The position numbers were made by a program, and so were the translations under genes. This document shows positions 48,040 to 49,933 of a stretch of DNA of 49,933 bases, piece after piece (positions within the stretch are counted from its first letter, which is position 1; the number at the start of each line of letters is the position of its first letter). The stretch comes from a virus. Under the pieces are notes generated by a model. The model ran no database searches. It was given only the letters and a program-made list of their open reading frames with translations, and had not been told where the DNA came from. Where the stretch lies: the IMG/VR virus record IMGVR_UViG_3300009788_000031, positions 1-49,933 of that record; one strand, 5' to 3'.

Positions 48040-49923
48040 ATGGCTATGTTAGGGATGCAACCAAAGGTAAGGCTATATGATGATGAGGGGTCTCCATACA
48101 ATCCCGCTTTTGGTCAAGGCTCAAAAGAAGATTATGGTCGCTATAGTGTAGATGATCGCAAGAAGGTCGAAAAAGTATTGCGCCTATGGGATTATGGCAA
48201 TCAAGAGTATGCTGATTTCTTTTTAAGACAGGAGCAATGTCAGGAGTTTCTTGCTGACAGACAATGGACAGACGAAGAGCTTAAATACTTTAACAAGCAG
48301 CGTCGTGCGCCATTGACGATAAATATAATGCGTACCTATGCGATGCAGGTTCAGGGTATGCAAAGGCTGGTGCGTTCCGATGTTAAGGTTGATCCTGTTG
48401 ATCAGGGAACAGATCCGCAGCTTGCTGATATAGCTGGCAAGTTGATTAGGCACGTAAATCATGTAAATAGAAAAGAGCGCATCAATTCACGAATATTTAA
48501 TGACGGAATGAGTGGTAAGGGCGATTGGTATATATACGAAGATTTTCACAGCGATCCGTTGGGCGAGGTTATTATTGAGCGTATGAATCCATTTGCAACC
48601 GTACACGATCCAGAGTTCCTTGATCCAAGAATGTCTGATTGTAAATGGCAAATAGTAACAAAGTATTTTACCGCAAGGGAATTGAAAGCCCGTTACCCGG
48701 ATGCTGTCAGATCACTACAGTTCACGAGAGAAGATATTGAGGACTGGTGGATGGACTTGACTGGTATATTGCCCATGTATCAGGGCAATCAGGGTAATCT
48801 TGTTGATTTTAAGAACGCAACGTATGCCGTAAATATTCAATATGAGCGTATTCAGCGCAAGCAGTTATATATGATCAGAAATAATGGTGAGCTACTTGGC
48901 GAGTTTCCATTGAGTAAAGACAAAATTAGCAGATTCCACGAGTTGTATCCAGATATATATGTTATTGGCAGACAGAAGGAATATATGCAGAAAACTATTG
49001 TGCTTCCGTATGGATACAAGGTACTCGAAGAAGATATTATGCCCTACAGTTCTTATCCGGTTATACCATTTACGTCTCTCAGGCAGGGCTTAAAAATACC
49101 TCAATGCTCTTCCTATAATTTCAGCATAGTAGGATTACAGCGTGAAGTAAACATGAGGCGGTCTAACCAGATGGAAGCCGTTATTAAATCAATACGTGGC
49201 GGGTTCTGGATATACGATATTGATAATAATGGTGGTGTATTATTAAAACAGATAAATAAAGATGGTCATAAAATTGGACAGTCATATCTCGTTAAGGGGC
49301 CGCCTGGCACTGAACCAAAACCGATTATGGGAGCTAATGTTATTGATGGATTACATTTTCTCGAACAGGGGGCCGTGCAATACTTTGAACTCGTGACTGG
49401 TTTATCTGTTCAGGCATTTGGTGGTCGTGATCAGCCTGGAGAGTCCGGTGTTCATCGTCAGCAACGTCGTGAAGAAACACAGACAACATTATACCCGATA
49501 CTTGACGACTTTGACGAGGTTGAGGCGTATGTAGATGAAGCAACACTTGAACGTAAGATAAATCAGTTGACTATTCCAACAGCGATAAGAATTATTGGAG
49601 AGGATGGTTATACTCCAGAGTTTGTTGAGTTGACAGAAGATATGATTAGAGACCTGAAAAATGTGCAGAAGTTTGATATACGGATCGATGAGGGGCCGTT
49701 TAATATTACACAGAAGCAAACAGAGCTTGAGGAAATGGTGAGTCTTGATGAAATAACAGCTAATACACATGCTGGTATGGCATCAACACTTATAGCTCCT
49801 GGAGATAAATACAAGAAATCCAACCTGCCCGATGGTCGTGATATTGGTGATGCAATGAACAAGCGTCATCTTGCATTATTGGGCGGAGAGGGTGAACAGC
49901 CACCTGAAAATCAGACGGCTTAG
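48040..49923 (+). CDS. Portal protein, P22-like
   Basis: 627 residues, starting immediately after terL. Features of P22-type portals: FLADRQWTDEE (70-80), the RRAPLTINIMRTY segment (88-100), 'AMQVQGMQR', 'IFNDGMSGKGDWYIYEDF', then DPEFLDPRMSDCKW and FTARELKARYPDA, and a C-terminal stem/crown with QAFGGRDQPGESG. It forms the dodecameric ring for DNA packaging and ejection, binding the terminase and the adaptor. The size is near P22 gp1 (725). The stop lies inside the terminal repeat. Confidence 0.85.
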   Translation: MAMLGMQPKVRLYDDEGSPYNPAFGQGSKEDYGRYSVDDRKKVEKVLRLWDYGNQEYADFFLRQEQCQEFLADRQWTDEELKYFNKQRRAPLTINIMRTYAMQVQGMQRLVRSDVKVDPVDQGTDPQLADIAGKLIRHVNHVNRKERINSRIFNDGMSGKGDWYIYEDFHSDPLGEVIIERMNPFATVHDPEFLDPRMSDCKWQIVTKYFTARELKARYPDAVRSLQFTREDIEDWWMDLTGILPMYQGNQGNLVDFKNATYAVNIQYERIQRKQLYMIRNNGELLGEFPLSKDKISRFHELYPDIYVIGRQKEYMQKTIVLPYGYKVLEEDIMPYSSYPVIPFTSLRQGLKIPQCSSYNFSIVGLQREVNMRRSNQMEAVIKSIRGGFWIYDIDNNGGVLLKQINKDGHKIGQSYLVKGPPGTEPKPIMGANVIDGLHFLEQGAVQYFELVTGLSVQAFGGRDQPGESGVHRQQRREETQTTLYPILDDFDEVEAYVDEATLERKINQLTIPTAIRIIGEDGYTPEFVELTEDMIRDLKNVQKFDIRIDEGPFNITQKQTELEEMVSLDEITANTHAGMASTLIAPGDKYKKSNLPDGRDIGDAMNKRHLALLGGEGEQPPENQTA

Positions 49924-49933
49924 TTACAAGCCC
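49811..49933. repeat. Terminal direct repeat, right copy
   Basis: Identical to 1-123; see left copy. It contains the last 37 codons of the portal gene, which shows the two ends are one locus read twice. Confidence 0.95.

Overview
The window is a complete, circularly closed genome of a tailed bacteriophage with podovirus-type virion genes. The first 123 bases are identical to the last 123, and the portal gene runs off the right end and finishes at the left end, so the unique length is about 49,810 bp opened at an arbitrary point inside the portal gene. The host cannot be named. Shine-Dalgarno (AGGAG-type) sites precede most genes. A lipoprotein signal, several Sec signal peptides and a probable outer-membrane beta-barrel point to a bacterium with an outer membrane. 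No integrase, transposase or CRISPR array was seen, so lifestyle is undecided; small XRE, RHH and winged-helix regulators are present.

Layout. (1) Plus strand, 42.4 kb through the closure to 20.6 kb: late genes. The order is three exported proteins, large terminase, P22-like portal, acidic scaffold, major capsid protein, small head proteins, head-tail adaptor, a 1360-residue tail/nozzle protein, a set of internal (ejection) proteins ending in a 1641-residue polyvalent protein with an apparent ADP-ribosyltransferase domain, two exported surface-type proteins, then a lysis block (three membrane proteins, a probable outer-membrane barrel, a T7-type amidase). (2) Minus strand, 35.7 down to 20.6 kb: a tightly overlapped early/replication operon. 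It holds many small zinc-binding proteins, an XRE regulator, a RecE-like exonuclease with a Sak4-like ATPase, a radical SAM protein, a replication initiator with DnaC-like loader, a PD-(D/E)XK DUF1064 protein, a DUF5131 protein, a half-size PnuC-like membrane protein, an ASCH-like protein, a TopoVI-A/Spo11-like TOPRIM protein and a DNA methyltransferase. (3) Plus strand, 35.9 to 42.3 kb: promoter-rich accessory arm with an attenuator-like leader, a 220-nt tRNA-like RNA, a second structured RNA, tRNA-Pro(TGG), small regulators, the terminase small subunit, a lipoprotein, another cloverleaf-like RNA, and a strong terminator that closes the arm before the late operon.

The parts that look least ordinary are the non-coding cassette at 35.95-36.54 kb (sigma70-type promoter, mutually exclusive antiterminator/terminator, then an RNA with a perfect acceptor stem and T-arm but a long structured insertion); the related-looking RNA at 42.14-42.27 kb; and the set of seven proteins with export signals (five in or beside virion genes, one in the lysis block, one lipoprotein), including a repeat adhesin-like protein and a neighbour that share a C-terminal domain.

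All functional names rest on motif reading by eye. No alignment, structure or database search was run.
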